Source: an uncultured Clostridia bacterium (GTDB lineage Bacteria; Bacillota; Clostridia; Christensenellales; Borkfalkiaceae). From it: 64,000 nucleotides of DNA. A model generated the notes under the pieces. The model made no database searches, had not been told where the DNA came from, and saw only the letters and a program-made list of their open reading frames with translations. The position numbers and the translations under genes are program-made. The stretch spans positions 17,718 through 81,717 of the forward strand of contig CAMWIW010000005.1 of the NCBI GenBank assembly GCA_947174415.1, given 5' to 3'. Shown one piece after another: positions 42,577-50,783 of the stretch (its first letter is position 1; every line of letters begins with the position of its first letter).

Positions 42577-42605
42577 TTGTAATCGACTTTGCAAAATGAT
42601 ATAAT
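42577..42605 (+). promoter_or_regulatory. promoter of carbamoyltransferase gene
   Basis: TTGTAA (42577-42582), 17-bp spacer, TATAAT (42600-42605), then a leader of about 37 bases with GTGAGGAG before ATG 42649. It begins inside the last bases after queH, giving the gene independent expression. Confidence 0.7.
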
Positions 42606-42648
42606 AATTAACGGCGGCGGCACAAAGAAAATTTGTGAGGAGATTTTT

Positions 42649-43587
42649 ATGGATATTAATAGGTACAGTCCTTCCTACGGCTTAAAGCACAAGCATATGA
42701 CGCGGCTTTCCGAATACGCCACGGAAGAAATTTTCGAAATCCTTTACGCAACCAAAGCAATGAAATCTAAGTTCATCGCCCACGAGGACACGCGTATTCT
42801 GCAAGGAATTACCGTCGCGCTCCTCTTCGGCGATACTTCACTAAGAACGCGCTCCGCGCTCGAAATAGGCGTTCGCCAACTCGGCGGTGTATGCGTTAAT
42901 TTGCCCTACTCCGAAAACGATATGAAGGCGGGCGAAAACATTAAAGACATCGTAAACGTAATTTCCCGCTACGGCGTGGGCGCGCTCGTAACGCGCGACA
43001 TTAAGCAGACAGAGCTTGACGAGTTCTGCGCAGTTTCGGAAATTTCGATAATAAACTCCCAGAACGACCACGGTATACCCATGCAGGCTTTGTGCGACCT
43101 CTATACCATTTGGGAAAAGCATAAAAAACTCGAAGGATTGAAAATAGCCTACGTCGGCAAGGGCACGAGCAACGCCGCCTCGCTTATTACGGGCGCTATA
43201 AAGTGCGGCATGGAAGTTGCCGTTGCAACACCCGAAAAATACGGCATAAGAAAATCCGCCCTTGACAAGGCAATGCAATACGGAAATATTACAGTAACGG
43301 AGAACCCTATCGAAGCGGTGAAGAACGCCGACGTAGTTTACACGGATAACTACAGCTACCACACCTCGAGCTCGGAAAAAGAGCGAGAATTACTATTGCC
43401 ATATCAGGTCAACAATTCGCTTATGTCCGTAGCCGCGCACAACGCGCAGTTTATGCACTCACTGCCCGCCAACCGCGGAATAGAGGTTACCGCAGAAATC
43501 ATAGACGGCAAGAACAGCCTCGTTTTGGAGCAAGGCGAAAACAAGCTGCACACTATCAAAGCCGTGCTTGCGCTTTTGATTAATTAA
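42649..43587 (+). CDS. atypical ornithine/aspartate carbamoyltransferase family protein
   Basis: A 312-residue carbamoyltransferase-fold protein. The carbamoyl-phosphate loop is SLRTR at 64-68 (family S-x-R-T-R). The second phosphate-site motif reads HGIPMQALCD (141-150), with Ile in place of the His of HPxQ, and the third is FMHSLPANRG (268-277), Ser replacing Cys of HCLP. The ornithine-binding region is DNYSYHTSSSEKER. Catalysis of ornithine carbamoylation is therefore doubtful; another acceptor amine is possible. ATG 42649 follows GTGAGGAG; 20 residues upstream in frame are ignored. No arginine-synthesis or arginine-deiminase genes adjoin it. Confidence 0.85.
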   Translation: MDINRYSPSYGLKHKHMTRLSEYATEEIFEILYATKAMKSKFIAHEDTRILQGITVALLFGDTSLRTRSALEIGVRQLGGVCVNLPYSENDMKAGENIKDIVNVISRYGVGALVTRDIKQTELDEFCAVSEISIINSQNDHGIPMQALCDLYTIWEKHKKLEGLKIAYVGKGTSNAASLITGAIKCGMEVAVATPEKYGIRKSALDKAMQYGNITVTENPIEAVKNADVVYTDNYSYHTSSSEKERELLLPYQVNNSLMSVAAHNAQFMHSLPANRGIEVTAEIIDGKNSLVLEQGENKLHTIKAVLALLIN

Positions 43588-43599
43588 AACCGTAAAAAC

Positions 43600-43633
43600 A
43601 GCCCGACGGCAAGTTCGTGCCGTCGGGCTTATT
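43600..43633. terminator. bidirectional intrinsic terminator
   Basis: AGCCCGACGGCA and TGCCGTCGGGCT (43600-43611, 43618-43629), loop AGTTCG, then TATTTTATTT. Between the convergent carbamoyltransferase and phosphoesterase genes; it slightly overlaps the latter's last codons. Confidence 0.85.
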
Positions 43634-44414
43634 TTATTTCCACAACTACTATTTCGGGCCGGTTGAAAAGTCTTAACGGACATTCGGAGTTACCAAGCCC
43701 GCGGGAAATTATCATCTTGGTTTTTCCGCGTTCGTGCACGCCCTCGGTAAGTTTTGGGAATTTGCCTTGACCGGGCGCATAAAGCCCTTGTCGGGTAAAC
43801 GGTATCCGCCACTGTCCGCCGTGCGCGTGTCCGCAGAAAACGAAGTCGTATCCAGCCGCCGCGTATCTGTCTATGAACTGCGGCATATGCGCAAGCAAGA
43901 TTTTAACGCCGTCCCCTTTCGGCGTAATTTTATGGATAACGTCGTTTTTCAGTGCTGTACAATTGAGCCCAACCACCGTTAAACCGCATATAGTATGGGG
44001 TGAATTGTCTAAAACGACAGCTCCCGCCTCTTTTAAATCCTTTCTGAAAAAGCGGTAACCTTTATTTCGCATTTCGTGGTTGCCCGAAACGTACAGAACG
44101 GGCGCAACCCCGCAAAGGGAAGAAACCAATTCCAACGCGACGGCTTTGCCTTTCGACTTGTAATTATGGATAATATCACCCGTAATTACAATAAAATCGG
44201 GCTTTTCCTTGACGATTTTGGCGATTAATCGGGCATTTTTACGCCCGAACGATTTGCCGTGCAAGTCGGAAAGGTGAACAATTTTCACTCTGCGCTCCGT
44301 CCCTGCGTCAAAAGAGTGCCGCGTTATCTTTAACAGGCTGTTATTGCACCAAATGAACAGTAAAATCAGGGATACACCCCCTAATATGCCCAAACTAAGC
44401 CATAACCACAGCAT
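43629..44414 (-). CDS. membrane-anchored metallophosphoesterase (YkuE/YaeI-like)
   Basis: A 261-residue protein with an N-terminal membrane anchor (about 3-24) and a calcineurin-like phosphoesterase domain. Metal-site motifs are LSDLHGKSFG (about 47-56), ITGDIIH, VSGNHEMR and LLAHMPQ plus CGHAHGGQWRIPF. Related proteins act on UDP-diacylglucosamine-type lipids or other phosphoesters at the membrane; the actual substrate is unknown. It follows trmB by three bases and both stop and start are close enough for coupled translation. Confidence 0.93.
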   Translation of the reverse strand: MLWLWLSLGILGGVSLILLFIWCNNSLLKITRHSFDAGTERRVKIVHLSDLHGKSFGRKNARLIAKIVKEKPDFIVITGDIIHNYKSKGKAVALELVSSLCGVAPVLYVSGNHEMRNKGYRFFRKDLKEAGAVVLDNSPHTICGLTVVGLNCTALKNDVIHKITPKGDGVKILLAHMPQFIDRYAAAGYDFVFCGHAHGGQWRIPFTRQGLYAPGQGKFPKLTEGVHERGKTKMIISRGLGNSECPLRLFNRPEIVVVEIK

Positions 44415-44417
44415 AAT

Positions 44418-45083
44418 TTAAACCCTTACGATTATCCTGAAAATGCGCTTGCCCATGTCCTTAAAACGCCTTTCGTGCTCCGTTTCGACGTCCTCTTCCT
44501 CTGAACAAAGGTAATTTTCGCATACGGAAAGCACTTCAAAGCCCGCTTCTTTATAGCTTTCGAGCGAAAATCTGTAAAAATCTTCGTCGTCCGTCTTCTG
44601 TATTATAAGCCCGCCCTTTTTCAATAGACCCCCATATATGCTTAAAAAACGCGGGTGCGTGAGCCTCTGCTTCTTGTATCCTTCCTTGGGAAGAGGGTTT
44701 GAAAAGTTAAGGTATATTCTTTCAACCGAGCCTTGGGGAAAATATTTGGATAAAACTTCCGCGGCGCAGTTTAAATAATAAATATTCTTTATTTTGTCGG
44801 TTTTCGTCCTTTCTAACGCCTCGATAAGCACGTTTGAAATCTTCTCGCAGGCAACGAAATTCTTATCGGGCAGCTTTTTTGCCATTTCGCAGACGAACTT
44901 ACCCTTGCCGCAACCTATTTCCAAAAAAAAGGGATTATCGTTGCCGAAAATTTCGTTAAACGGCATATATTCGGGGGTTAAAGCCGCACGCTTCATATTT
45001 TTATCGCTTAAATCCGCAACCTTTACGATATCGCCGCACGTAGCTATTCTTTCTTCGAGGCGGCTTTTTTTATGCATTCTCAT
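44418..45083 (-). CDS. trmB: tRNA (guanine-46-N7)-methyltransferase
   Basis: TrmB methylates G46 in the tRNA variable loop. The 221-residue protein has FLEIGCGKGKFVCEMA (about 52-67) as SAM motif I, VACEKISNVLIEALE after it, the family-specific LNFSNPLPKEGYKKQRLTHPRFL (here split by me into LNFSNPLPKEG and KQRLTHPRFL) and a late TEHERRF motif. The usual Asp in LNFSDPWPK is Asn here. No Shine-Dalgarno; an extended -10 promoter ends six bases before ATG 45083. Operon with the phosphoesterase downstream. Confidence 0.94.
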   Translation of the reverse strand: MRMHKKSRLEERIATCGDIVKVADLSDKNMKRAALTPEYMPFNEIFGNDNPFFLEIGCGKGKFVCEMAKKLPDKNFVACEKISNVLIEALERTKTDKIKNIYYLNCAAEVLSKYFPQGSVERIYLNFSNPLPKEGYKKQRLTHPRFLSIYGGLLKKGGLIIQKTDDEDFYRFSLESYKEAGFEVLSVCENYLCSEEEDVETEHERRFKDMGKRIFRIIVRV

Positions 45084-45089
45084 AACGCT

Positions 45090-45118
45090 ATTTTATCATA
45101 TAACCGAGCTTAATGCAA
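45090..45118 (-). promoter_or_regulatory. trmB promoter, leaderless arrangement
   Basis: Minus-strand TTGCAT (45113-45118), 17-bp spacer, TGaTAAAAT (hexamer 45090-45095), six bases (AGCGTT), ATG. Confidence 0.65.
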
Positions 45119-45270
45119 CCGTGTGAAAAGGTAACGGAAAAATTTAAACTTTATTTTCCGTCCCTTCGTTTAAGTCGCGTAGAACGGCTTATAAATAACC
45201 GTCGGGTGAAAAAATAATTTTTAAAGGCGAATGAATTCAAGCGTCGGGCGTCGCCTCTTTGGAGGAGAAT

Positions 45271-45822
45271 TTGACGATTATAAAAATTATAGATACTTTC
45301 ACCTTTTACGGCTTGGACGTGGTGCTTCTTGCCGTGCTCACGGCGATATGCGTACAGATCTTTAAAATTACTTTTTTAAAGAAAATACAAAAAAAGCTTT
45401 TGACGTTTCTGCCTTTCACCGTGGGCGCAATATTCTACGCAGTTTACGCCGCGCTCGTTAATTGGAGTTTGAGTTACCTTCTCACCGATTACGTCTCCGT
45501 GCTCGAACACGGCGTTTCGGTGGGTTCGGTCGCAACCCTATTATACGTTTTATACGAACAATTCGTGCGGGATAAAACTACTTCCTCCGCCACCGAAGGG
45601 GTGATTTCAACCCTAATCGAGGGCTTTGTGCCGACGGATAAAATCGAAAGCGTCGCAAAAGAGATTGCCGAGGCAATCGAGCGCGACGTTACGGGCAACG
45701 GAGCTTTAAAGGCGGCGGAGATTTTATCGGATAACTCGGAAGAAGAGATTTCCCCGCGCGATTTGGAGCTTTTGTCAAAGCTTATAATAGAAACTCTCGC
45801 GCATATAAACACCAAACCGTAA
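45271..45822 (+). CDS. small hypothetical membrane protein
   Basis: A 183-residue protein beginning at TTG 45271, chosen because GGAGGAG stands directly upstream; an earlier in-frame TTG would lie inside that ribosome site. Three hydrophobic segments (about 13-32, 43-66, 78-95) are followed by a ~85-residue acidic cytosolic helix-rich tail (VISTLIEGFVPTDKIESVAKEIAEAIERDVTGNG). The compact membrane part is holin-sized but there is no phage context. The nearby 187 bases on the trmB side contain only the trmB promoter and no further gene. Function unknown. Confidence 0.7.
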   Translation: MTIIKIIDTFTFYGLDVVLLAVLTAICVQIFKITFLKKIQKKLLTFLPFTVGAIFYAVYAALVNWSLSYLLTDYVSVLEHGVSVGSVATLLYVLYEQFVRDKTTSSATEGVISTLIEGFVPTDKIESVAKEIAEAIERDVTGNGALKAAEILSDNSEEEISPRDLELLSKLIIETLAHINTKP

Positions 45823-45827
45823 AAGTT

Positions 45828-45856
45828 AAGTCGGGGCAATGCCCCGACTTGATTTT
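45828..45856. terminator. bidirectional intrinsic terminator
   Basis: AAGTCGGGGC, loop AAT, GCCCCGACTT (45828-45837, 45841-45850) followed by GATTTTTT. Between the membrane protein and the convergent germination operon. Confidence 0.88.
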
Positions 45857-47158
45857 TTAGTTAGCGCTTTCCACCGTTATATTGTAATTAACTTTCATTC
45901 TCGTCAAAATATCGTCTTTGAAAGCGTCGTAATATTTGTTTTCGTATTTATATAACAGCTCTTTAACGCCCAAAATATCGCAATCCTCGTCCTGACAGAT
46001 TTTTATTAAATCCGAAAAACGCTCTAAAAGCGCCTCTTCCGCTCCCTTTAAAACGGGCTCGGGCACGACGTCGTCGTAGATAATGGTCTTTGGGTCAAGC
46101 TGCTTTCTCGCGCCGTTTATTCTCGCTTTTGCATTAAAACTCAAAGTAAGCTCGGGGATACCTCCGTTCACTTTCAGCTTCACGCCGCAATCAACGCTTT
46201 TCATTCCCAACGTGTAGTGAACTTCCTCCGCGTCGCACGGCAGCACGGCAAGCCGAATATCGTTTTGCAGCGCGGCGAGCGCAAAAGACTGTCTTTCGTC
46301 TAAAATGCCTTTGAATTGCCCGTTAGAATAGATAGCCGTCTTTCGTGCGGTAAACTCCATAGGCTGCTCCTGCGCGGACGCGCCTCCGCTCTGCGGACTG
46401 CCTTCTCCGTCTCCCGAGCCGCCCTGCTCGCCGCCCGAGCCGCCCGAACTGCCTCCGGAAGAACCGCCCTGCTCGCCGCCTGAGCCTTGGTTGCCGCCCT
46501 CTCCGCCTATATTTTCACCTTCTCCGCCACTTTCGGAAGTGCCTTGCTTGTTCGCCTCGACATAGGGCAAATAGCAAGCCGCACTCTTCGAATACTGCAT
46601 AACGGCAATGTCTCTCAGACTCGTAGGCGCAGCGTTTGCCGACTTTTCGATTTCGTCGGACAGAACTTTTCTTATAGCCTCGCTCGTCATATCGTTAACT
46701 TCCGATTTCAGCGCAAGCATATCCGAAGCATTCCCCTCGCAGTCGGCTACGAGGGCGGTAAGCTCGGAAAAGTCTTTTCTGTAAAAGCACGCAAGCAGGC
46801 TGAACAATTCTCTTTCCCTACAGCTTTCACCCAACAAAATCAGTTTGCAGAATTGAAGCTTCGGGTAAAAACCCGTCTTTGCGTTTATCTCGTTTAAGGC
46901 GTCTGCAATGGTAATTCCGCTGCCCTGAACCTGTGTGTATTTGATATTTTCGCCGCTTTGCGAAGGCTGAGGTACTGCCAACTCGCCTGTTACCTGTACT
47001 TCTTCGCCGTCGAAATCTACGCCAACGGCGGTAATTATTGCGGTTTTGTGAATATCTACAAGCCCGAAATCGTTAGTAAAAAACAGTCCCAAAAGGGCAA
47101 GAATTAAAAGCCAATAGATAAATACCGAAGCTCGGCTGAAATTCCATTTTGCTTTCAT
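45857..47158 (-). CDS. gerAC: GerAC-type germinant receptor C subunit, no lipobox
   Basis: A 433-residue Ger(x)C family protein, third gene of the germinant receptor operon. The N-terminal domain fits (DIHKTAIITAVGVDFDGEEVQVTGELAVPQPSQ in two parts, KLQFCKLILLGESCRERELFSLLACFYRKDF in parts) and the C-terminal domain begins at MEFTARKTAIYSNGQFKGIL. Normal GerAC proteins are lipoproteins with a Cys right after the signal helix; here the helix 11-28 is followed by NDFGLVDI without Cys, so it should be membrane-anchored by the helix. A ~58-residue Gly/Ser/Glu low-complexity stretch (about 206-264) separates the domains, which is unusual. Confidence 0.9.
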   Translation of the reverse strand: MKAKWNFSRASVFIYWLLILALLGLFFTNDFGLVDIHKTAIITAVGVDFDGEEVQVTGELAVPQPSQSGENIKYTQVQGSGITIADALNEINAKTGFYPKLQFCKLILLGESCRERELFSLLACFYRKDFSELTALVADCEGNASDMLALKSEVNDMTSEAIRKVLSDEIEKSANAAPTSLRDIAVMQYSKSAACYLPYVEANKQGTSESGGEGENIGGEGGNQGSGGEQGGSSGGSSGGSGGEQGGSGDGEGSPQSGGASAQEQPMEFTARKTAIYSNGQFKGILDERQSFALAALQNDIRLAVLPCDAEEVHYTLGMKSVDCGVKLKVNGGIPELTLSFNAKARINGARKQLDPKTIIYDDVVPEPVLKGAEEALLERFSDLIKICQDEDCDILGVKELLYKYENKYYDAFKDDILTRMKVNYNITVESAN

Positions 47159-48222
47159 CGCGTCCTCCTTTTAAGCGTCCACGCAAGGCACGGAACGATA
47201 ACGGTAAAGATAAGGAAATAAATCCACAACCACTGATTGTAAAGATTGTAAATACTGTTGTAGAAACCGTCGCACGAGATAATCACGGCAGCAAGCGCAA
47301 CGTTCACCAAGAGGGAAATTATCACCCTGTTTTCCCAACCCGAACACTCCGAAATCGCATAAACGGCAAGCTGTACGTTCAAAACGAGCGCAAACAGCAT
47401 CACCGTTTCGAGAACGTAAAGCATAATAAGGTCAACTCTGCCTATAGTGTCTATTGCCGAAAAATAGAGCGAAGTCCTTGAAATTGCGAACGTTCTCGAC
47501 GGTGCAAGTCCGCCGTAAATTCCGTAAAAAGTTGCAAGGAACAACAGCACTATTGCCGCCCCGGCCGCGTAAGACAGAGTGATTTTAGCCGCATCGCCCT
47601 TTTTATATTTGAAGCGACCCATAAACATAAGCAACCAGCACGGCTCGACAAAACGGAATACCGTTCCAGCCGCGGCAGTAAAGACGTCTTTTGCGGGCGT
47701 CTTCAAAACGGGCAAAAGATTATCCCATTCGACCTCTCCGCACGACATTATAAATATAACCGCCATAGTTATTACGAATATGGGCAGACACAAATCGGCG
47801 CATCTTCCGATATTCTCAAACCGTTTACTGCCCGCGTAAATCGCAAAAATAAAGAACGGCATAAATACGAGCAACGAGGGCACGGTATCGTAAAAGATAG
47901 TGTGCACGTAAAGCTCCTGCTCGAATATCGGCAACAGCGCGGCAAACAGAAACAGCACTGCAAAAAATCCGAAAATTATGCGTGCGCAAACGTTGCCGAC
48001 AGTACCTTTTAAAAGCTCGAAAAACGTCTTGTCCGTGCGCGAGCACAAAAACGCTACGCTCCACACGATTATCCCCTCGATTAAAAAGTCGATAATCGCA
48101 GGGAAAAGCAAATCTCTTCCGCAGAAGTAGCTAAGCGCCGTAGGGTAGGAAAGAAGCTTTCCCACCGCCGTATAGGCAAGCATGATAAAACAAATTTGTC
48201 TAACGCTGATTTTCGTTTTCAT
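47155..48222 (-). CDS. gerAB: GerAB-type germination permease
   Basis: A 355-residue, ten-helix membrane protein of the APC-superfamily spore germination permease type. It begins with the typical ISVRQICFIMLAYTAVGKLLSYPTAL segment and ends after paired helices (LWIYFLIFTVIVPCLAWTL). In Bacillus this subunit binds the germinant (amino acid) in the spore inner membrane. Overlaps gerAA by 23 bases and gerAC by four, so the three subunits are translated together. The ligand cannot be predicted. Confidence 0.93.
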   Translation of the reverse strand: MKTKISVRQICFIMLAYTAVGKLLSYPTALSYFCGRDLLFPAIIDFLIEGIIVWSVAFLCSRTDKTFFELLKGTVGNVCARIIFGFFAVLFLFAALLPIFEQELYVHTIFYDTVPSLLVFMPFFIFAIYAGSKRFENIGRCADLCLPIFVITMAVIFIMSCGEVEWDNLLPVLKTPAKDVFTAAAGTVFRFVEPCWLLMFMGRFKYKKGDAAKITLSYAAGAAIVLLFLATFYGIYGGLAPSRTFAISRTSLYFSAIDTIGRVDLIMLYVLETVMLFALVLNVQLAVYAISECSGWENRVIISLLVNVALAAVIISCDGFYNSIYNLYNQWLWIYFLIFTVIVPCLAWTLKRRTR

Positions 48223-49645
48223 TCTTTTTCAGCCTCACCTTTTCTTTAACTTTAAACGACTTGGGACGGGTATCGAGCGTGTACATATTCGCCTTTACGA
48301 AGCTGTCGTACAAGTCGCTTCTGACAAGCGGCGCAAACGGCGTTACGAGCGGCACTCCGTAAGATTGCTCGGATACGAGATAACATATAAGAAACGCGGA
48401 TAAAAGCACCATTCCGAAAGGTCCTGCACTGCCCGCAATTATCAGGTACAGCCACCGCAAGGTGGTTGTCGTTTCTATATTGTTGGGAACGGTGTAAAGG
48501 CAAATTGCCGAAAAAGCAATTATGATTATCGCGGGGGTGGAAATAATTCCCGCCTTAACCGCCGTATCGCCAAGAACCAACGCGCCGACGACAGATAGCG
48601 CAAGTCCTACGTATTTGGGCATTCGAATGGAAGCTTCGTTTAAAACTTCCAGAACGAACAGTGTAAGAAACATTTCGATACTCGGTGAAAGAGGCAACCC
48701 CGATACCGAGCTTGAAATTTTCAATAGAAGCTGAAATGGTATTATCTGTATCTTAAAGAGCTGCGCGGAAATATACAGCGCAGGCATAAACAGTCCCAAG
48801 AGTATAGCAAGAACGCGTAAAATCCTTAACGTGGTCGAGCGGTAAGAGTTGATATAATAGTCCTCTACCGTCTGAAAATCTTCCACCACCATATATGGTA
48901 CGGTAAGACAAATGGGCGAACCGTCAACGACTATGCCCACCCTGCCTTCGCAAATTTTCGCGCAGAAAACGTCGGGTTTTTCCGCCGTACCGCAACGCTT
49001 AAAAAGCGAGCGCGGCTTTCTCGTCATAAACTGCGAAACGTATGAGGAATCGGGAACTATGTCGATTTTGTTAGACGTTATTTCCTTTTCCACCTTCTCG
49101 GGCAAGCCTTCGGGGCACACCCCCTCGATATAGACTATTGAAACCGCCGTATCCGACTTATCTCCGACGAAAATGGTTTTAACCTGCAATTGCTCGGTTT
49201 TTATACGCTTTCTTATAAGTCCTAAATTTATTTTAATATCTTCTATAAAGCCTTCGCGCGGACCGTGAACGGTAACCTGCGTAGGCGGCTCGGCAACGGC
49301 GCGCATAGGCGGGCTTTTAACGCCCGCTATAATAAAGTCCTTTTCTCCGTCGATAAAAATTACAGCGTTGCCGTTCAAAATTTCTTTAATTGCGTCCTTT
49401 TTCTTGTTGCCCTCTTTTAGCTCGGGCGAGGCAAGAAGCAATTTGACGGCTTCGAAATCCGCGTCCTTTTCGGCAACGCGCAACGGTTTTACCACAAGCT
49501 CGCCTATTTGCGTCTTGTCTACTATGCCGTCTGCAAAAATCGCGGCAAACCTTTTACCGTTATCCGACTTGAACTCGAAAACGAGAATATCCTCGCTCGT
49601 CAAAACGTCCTTGACGGATTTTATATTCTTTTCCAACGTAACCAT
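48200..49645 (-). CDS. gerAA: GerAA-type germinant receptor A subunit
   Basis: A 481-residue GerA subunit, the recently proposed germinant-gated channel. Soluble N-terminal domain (about 1-270), then membrane helices from about 280 onward. Family motifs: VTVHGPREGFIEDIKINLGLIRKRIK region (120-145), IVYIEGVCPEGLPEKV, DGSPICLTVPYMVVEDFQTVEDYY and LPLSPSIEMFLTLFVLEVLNEASIRMPK in parts. I start at ATG 49645 (MVTLEKNIK); the frame continues upstream to 49774 but that part is not homologous and runs into the PadR promoter. No ribosome site or forespore promoter is obvious. Confidence 0.93.
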   Translation of the reverse strand: MVTLEKNIKSVKDVLTSEDILVFEFKSDNGKRFAAIFADGIVDKTQIGELVVKPLRVAEKDADFEAVKLLLASPELKEGNKKKDAIKEILNGNAVIFIDGEKDFIIAGVKSPPMRAVAEPPTQVTVHGPREGFIEDIKINLGLIRKRIKTEQLQVKTIFVGDKSDTAVSIVYIEGVCPEGLPEKVEKEITSNKIDIVPDSSYVSQFMTRKPRSLFKRCGTAEKPDVFCAKICEGRVGIVVDGSPICLTVPYMVVEDFQTVEDYYINSYRSTTLRILRVLAILLGLFMPALYISAQLFKIQIIPFQLLLKISSSVSGLPLSPSIEMFLTLFVLEVLNEASIRMPKYVGLALSVVGALVLGDTAVKAGIISTPAIIIIAFSAICLYTVPNNIETTTTLRWLYLIIAGSAGPFGMVLLSAFLICYLVSEQSYGVPLVTPFAPLVRSDLYDSFVKANMYTLDTRPKSFKVKEKVRLKKNENENQR

Positions 49646-49736
49646 ATTCTTATAATTTGTAAATCCGCAAAAAAAATACCGCCGCCCATACTCCACGCCT
49701 ATTTTAAAAGTTTTTAAAAAATTTATCGAAAAATAC

Positions 49737-49767
49737 TTGACAACGCATACTATGCAATGTATAGTAT
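49737..49767 (+). promoter_or_regulatory. padR promoter with embedded operator
   Basis: TTGACA (49737-49742), 17-bp spacer, TATAGT (49760-49765). The inverted repeat ATACTAT-7-ATAGTAT (49747-49753, 49761-49767) covers the spacer and -10, a classical PadR-type operator layout for autorepression. Confidence 0.8.
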
Positions 49768-49788
49768 TAGACAAAACGGGGTATTCGT

Positions 49789-50100
49789 ATGGAAGTACAA
49801 CTGAAAAAAGGAATATTAGACGTATGCGTACTCTACGCCATAAGCAAAGGGGAAAGCTACGGATACAAAATAATAAGCGACTTAGAGGGCATAATAGAGA
49901 TATCCGAAAGCACTCTCTACCCTATCTTAAAGCGGCTTGAGGCGGGCGGTTTCGTTACGACGCGCACGGCGGAGTACAGCGGCAGACTTAGGCGGTATTA
50001 CAAAATAACGAATTTAGGGCTTAAAAAGCTTGTTAGCGGCAGAGAAGATTTTCTTGAAATCAACACTATTTACAGAAAGATTTTCGGAGGAAGAATATGA
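49789..50100 (+). CDS. PadR family transcriptional regulator
   Basis: A 103-residue winged-helix regulator of the short PadR (s1/PadR) type. LKKGILDVCVLYAISKGESYGYKI at 5-28 is the family N-terminus, ISESTLYPILKRLEAGGFV the recognition helix, followed by the wing (SGRLRRYYKITNLG) and a dimerisation helix. It probably represses its own operon through the operator overlapping its promoter. The following DUF1700 gene overlaps by four bases. PadR-DUF1700-DUF4097 modules occur across Firmicutes and respond to envelope conditions in some, but signals are largely unknown. Confidence 0.95.
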   Translation: MEVQLKKGILDVCVLYAISKGESYGYKIISDLEGIIEISESTLYPILKRLEAGGFVTTRTAEYSGRLRRYYKITNLGLKKLVSGREDFLEINTIYRKIFGGRI

Positions 50101-50783
50101 AATATAACGAATGGCGCGACGAATTGAAAAGCAACCTTTTGTGCGTATCCGAAAGCGAAAGACGGCGCGTTTTGGACTACTACGCCGAGGCGTATGCCGA
50201 CAGACGGGACGCGGGATATACGGAGCGTGAGATTATAGACGACTTCGGCGCGCCCTACGATGCGGCGCAAAGAATACTTGCCGAAAGCAGCGATTACTTT
50301 GAACCGCCCGCCCCGCGCGAGCCTTCACGCGAGGAGAAAAAGCGCGAGCGCCGCGAGGAAAAACGATACGAAGAGCGCGTAAGACGGGAAGAAAAACGGC
50401 AGGAAGATTATTACTGTCCTCCTCCGCAGCCCGCTCCCGCTAAAACGCGCGAAGATTATACTTGGGTTTTCGTGTTGCTTTGCATAGTCTTTGCAATACC
50501 CATATTTTTCGTGGTTATGGGTATGGTTGTAGTTACGGTATGCTTCTGCGTAGCGCCGTTTGCAGTGCTGATTTCGGGCGTTGTATTTATCGGCGCGGGC
50601 GTAGGCGCACTGTTCACCGACGCAACAATCGGCGTAACCACGATAGGCACCGGTCTGGTCGTTTTCGGCGTTAGCTTTATATTGATGCCCCTCTTCTTCC
50701 AACTTGTGAAGTGGATGTGGAAACTGTTCGGAATGTTCTTTGCTTGGCTTAAAAGACTTTTCAGCGGAAAGGAGAAAAAATAA
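50097..50783 (+). CDS. DUF1700 family membrane protein
   Basis: A 228-residue protein. N-terminal ~60 residues are the helical DUF1700 cytosolic domain (YNEWRDELKSNLLCVSESERRRVLDYYAEAYADRRDAGYTEREIIDDFG in parts), then a highly charged Arg/Glu region (about 74-105) and several membrane helices from ~125 to ~205. GGAGG precedes the ATG inside the end of padR. Downstream DUF4097 gene starts immediately after the stop. Probable transmembrane partner of the PadR/DUF4097 pair. Confidence 0.9.
   Translation: MKYNEWRDELKSNLLCVSESERRRVLDYYAEAYADRRDAGYTEREIIDDFGAPYDAAQRILAESSDYFEPPAPREPSREEKKRERREEKRYEERVRREEKRQEDYYCPPPQPAPAKTREDYTWVFVLLCIVFAIPIFFVVMGMVVVTVCFCVAPFAVLISGVVFIGAGVGALFTDATIGVTTIGTGLVVFGVSFILMPLFFQLVKWMWKLFGMFFAWLKRLFSGKEKK

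Noticed and set aside
49646..49774. 43-residue N-terminal extension of GerAA
   Set aside because: Overlaps the PadR promoter and operator and is not homologous to GerA proteins.
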